Of a stretch of 64,000 bases of DNA, positions 62,651-64,000 are shown in pieces. The DNA comes from Rhynchonema sp. JSB1_4. Lineage: Eukaryota > Nematoda > Chromadorea > Monhysterida > Xyalidae. The notes beneath the pieces are model-generated. The model saw only the letters and a program-made list of their open reading frames with translations, was not told where the DNA came from and made no database searches. The translations under genes and the position numbers were made by a program. The stretch is from positions 1 through 64,000 of the forward strand of contig JASAMV010007725.1 of assembly GCA_030248065.1 (NCBI GenBank), read 5' to 3'. Numbering within the stretch: position 1 is the stretch's first letter; each line of letters opens with the position of its first letter.

Positions 62651-63837
62651 TTAAATTTTGAACTGCCGCCGTCTGATGTGCACGTCTTCCTGTGCCTGAA
62701 AGGAACAGATCAGAGAAAATACGAGGTGTTTAAAGGGGGCCTTTCGCATTTCAAACCGCCTTCAAACTTTGCACGCATTTGAATTTTGTTCAGGGCGTTA
62801 TTAAACTCTCACGCACCAAGAACTCAATTTGCAGCATGCGACCAGGAGATGCACTTTAAGAAGAACATCCGGGAACAAAGTGTGCCGCGGACCAGCCCAA
62901 TTTATACTTGCGCATTCAGGCAAACTGCTTGATCAAAAAGGTGTCAAGGCGAATGAATGTTTCGCATGAAACGTGCAACACCACTGACTATGGAATTTCG
63001 CTTTTCTTTATATTTCGAATTTCAACGAATTGTTCCAGCGCGACAAGCAGACCTTGAAACATTTAGCAGCCACGCATGAACAATTCGTTGCAATACGAAA
63101 TAAAAAGAAAAGCGAAATTCTATAGTAAGGCAGGGGCAAATATCGTGCGAAACATTCTGCGCCTTGACCACCCTTGTCATCAGGCGAGTTGCCTGAATGC
63201 GCAGGTAGAAATTGGGCTGGTCCACATTTGATTTTGTTCCTGGATGTTCCTCTTGAAGGGCATCTCCTGGCCGCATGCTGAACGTTAGACCTCCGGTGTG
63301 TTTGACTTTTATGACGCCTTGACCACTGTCTAAACACATGCCAAGTTTGAAGGGGGTTTGAAATGCGAAAGGCCCCCTTTAACTCCAAACCGCTGCGGGA
63401 TTTCAGTTAGTTGCTGCCAAAGATCAGGCGCACACATTATATAATACAGAAGGGTAAAACCAGTTATGGTGAATGATGTCAGTCAGGGATGTGAGTAACT
63501 TTTTTGAATATAAACCCTGCAGCATACGGAAAATAAAAACACTGACAAAGCTTGACTGATTGACTGACATCACAGCAGTTGAGTAAAACTCGGTGAGCAG
63601 TTGTAAGTGTAGTGTTTGGAGGTCCTTTTTGGAGGTCAATTGGCCAGAGGTGTTTGCACCGACGAGGCACCTGGCCGTCTGTGAAAACAGGCCGGAACGG
63701 GCAAAACTCACTGCTGTTACATCATTGCTTGTGATTGTGACACAAAATCTTAAATCCAGAGCCTTGACCTCGTCAATCGATACCGCAATCACTTGGCTTC
63801 GAACGCTGATAAGCAGAAGTACATAATGTTTGTTCAT
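62651..63837 (-). CDS. 3' part of an unassigned gene, possibly beta-propeller (NUP43-like)
   Basis: Three exons are compatible in phase. About 63810-63712 (RSQVIAVSIDEVKALDLRF... ending at GTGAGT). About 63678-63541 after TTTTCACAG (TARCLVGANTSGQLTSKKDL). The last exon is 62695-62651 after TTTTCAG (QEDVHIRRRQFKI, then stop). The pattern of a hydrophobic strand, then LVGANTSGQL, then KDLQ resembles a WD40 blade, and the order recalls the nucleoporin Nup43. The evidence is thin and the last exon does not match what I know of Nup43. The 5' part is beyond or near the right edge. A 645-bp TTAA-flanked foldback element sits in the last intron. Confidence 0.4.
62734..63378. mobile_element. Foldback element with TTAA target duplication
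   Basis: It starts AGGGGGCCTTTCGCATTTCA and ends GCGAAAGGCCCCCT, flanked by TTAA at 62730-62733 and 63379-63382. The arms continue inward with similarity over much of each half (for example GGACCAGCCCAATTT versus AAATTGGGCTGGTCC). TTAA is the piggyBac-class target; there is no transposase. Confidence 0.82.
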
Positions 63838-64000
63838 TTGGACTGCCTTGACTTGTTAGTGGTTGAGCTCGTCATTTAGTGCATGGTAGACTCAATTCAT
63901 GTTCTTGTTGGCCTAGTTATTGTCAGTTCATTGTTGTTGTTGGTAAATTCGTGTTTCATGTGTCTTTTTTCATTCCATGTATCAACTGTATGTTCAAATT

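Overview
This window is metazoan nuclear DNA. Every recognisable gene is split by spliceosomal introns (mostly GT-AG, at least one GC-AG), and the products are animal-specific. The receptor set and the secreted SPRY-type protein fit an invertebrate, possibly a nematode, but nothing here fixes the taxon. Gene models were assembled by hand from protein similarity and checked by following splice phase from exon to exon. Family names come from remembered conserved motifs, not from database searches.

Layout, left to right. 61-937 (-): SPRY-domain protein of the SPSB type with an N-terminal signal peptide, running off the left edge. 1.45-3.64 kb (-): LDL-receptor-related protein fragment. 3.65-7.75 kb: GC-rich transposon debris. 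7.76-12.31 kb (+): NEMP1-type inner nuclear membrane protein. 12.83-13.38 kb (+): small one-TM protein. 13.89-15.77 kb (+): Cys-loop ligand-gated channel. 17.4-19.9 kb (-): rhodopsin-like peptide GPCR, with probable ectodomain exons up to 24.35 kb. 27.1-30.6 kb (-): WIPI2/ATG18 autophagy protein. 31.1-33.3 kb (+): membrane-bound histidine acid phosphatase, divergent from ATG18. 35.0-39.3 kb (-): ankyrin-DHHC palmitoyltransferase (ZDHHC17 class). 41.1-46.9 kb (-): four-MBT-repeat chromatin reader (LIN-61/L3MBTL2 class). 48.6-61.0 kb (-): ANKS1/Odin-type adaptor with ankyrin repeats, SAM-like segments and a PTB domain. 62.65-63.84 kb (-): end of a possible beta-propeller gene.

Introns and spacers are crowded with short non-autonomous DNA transposons. 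Several carry readable 8-bp target-site duplications (hAT type); others have TA, TAA or TTAA duplications or are long foldbacks. Two clear nested insertions give relative ages: one hAT element inside another within an ANKS1 intron, and a hAT element inside a TA-type element in intron 1 of the MBT gene. No rRNA, confident tRNA, CRISPR array or complete transposase was seen. The genes do not form a pathway; the coherent story is ordinary animal genes being expanded by miniature transposons.
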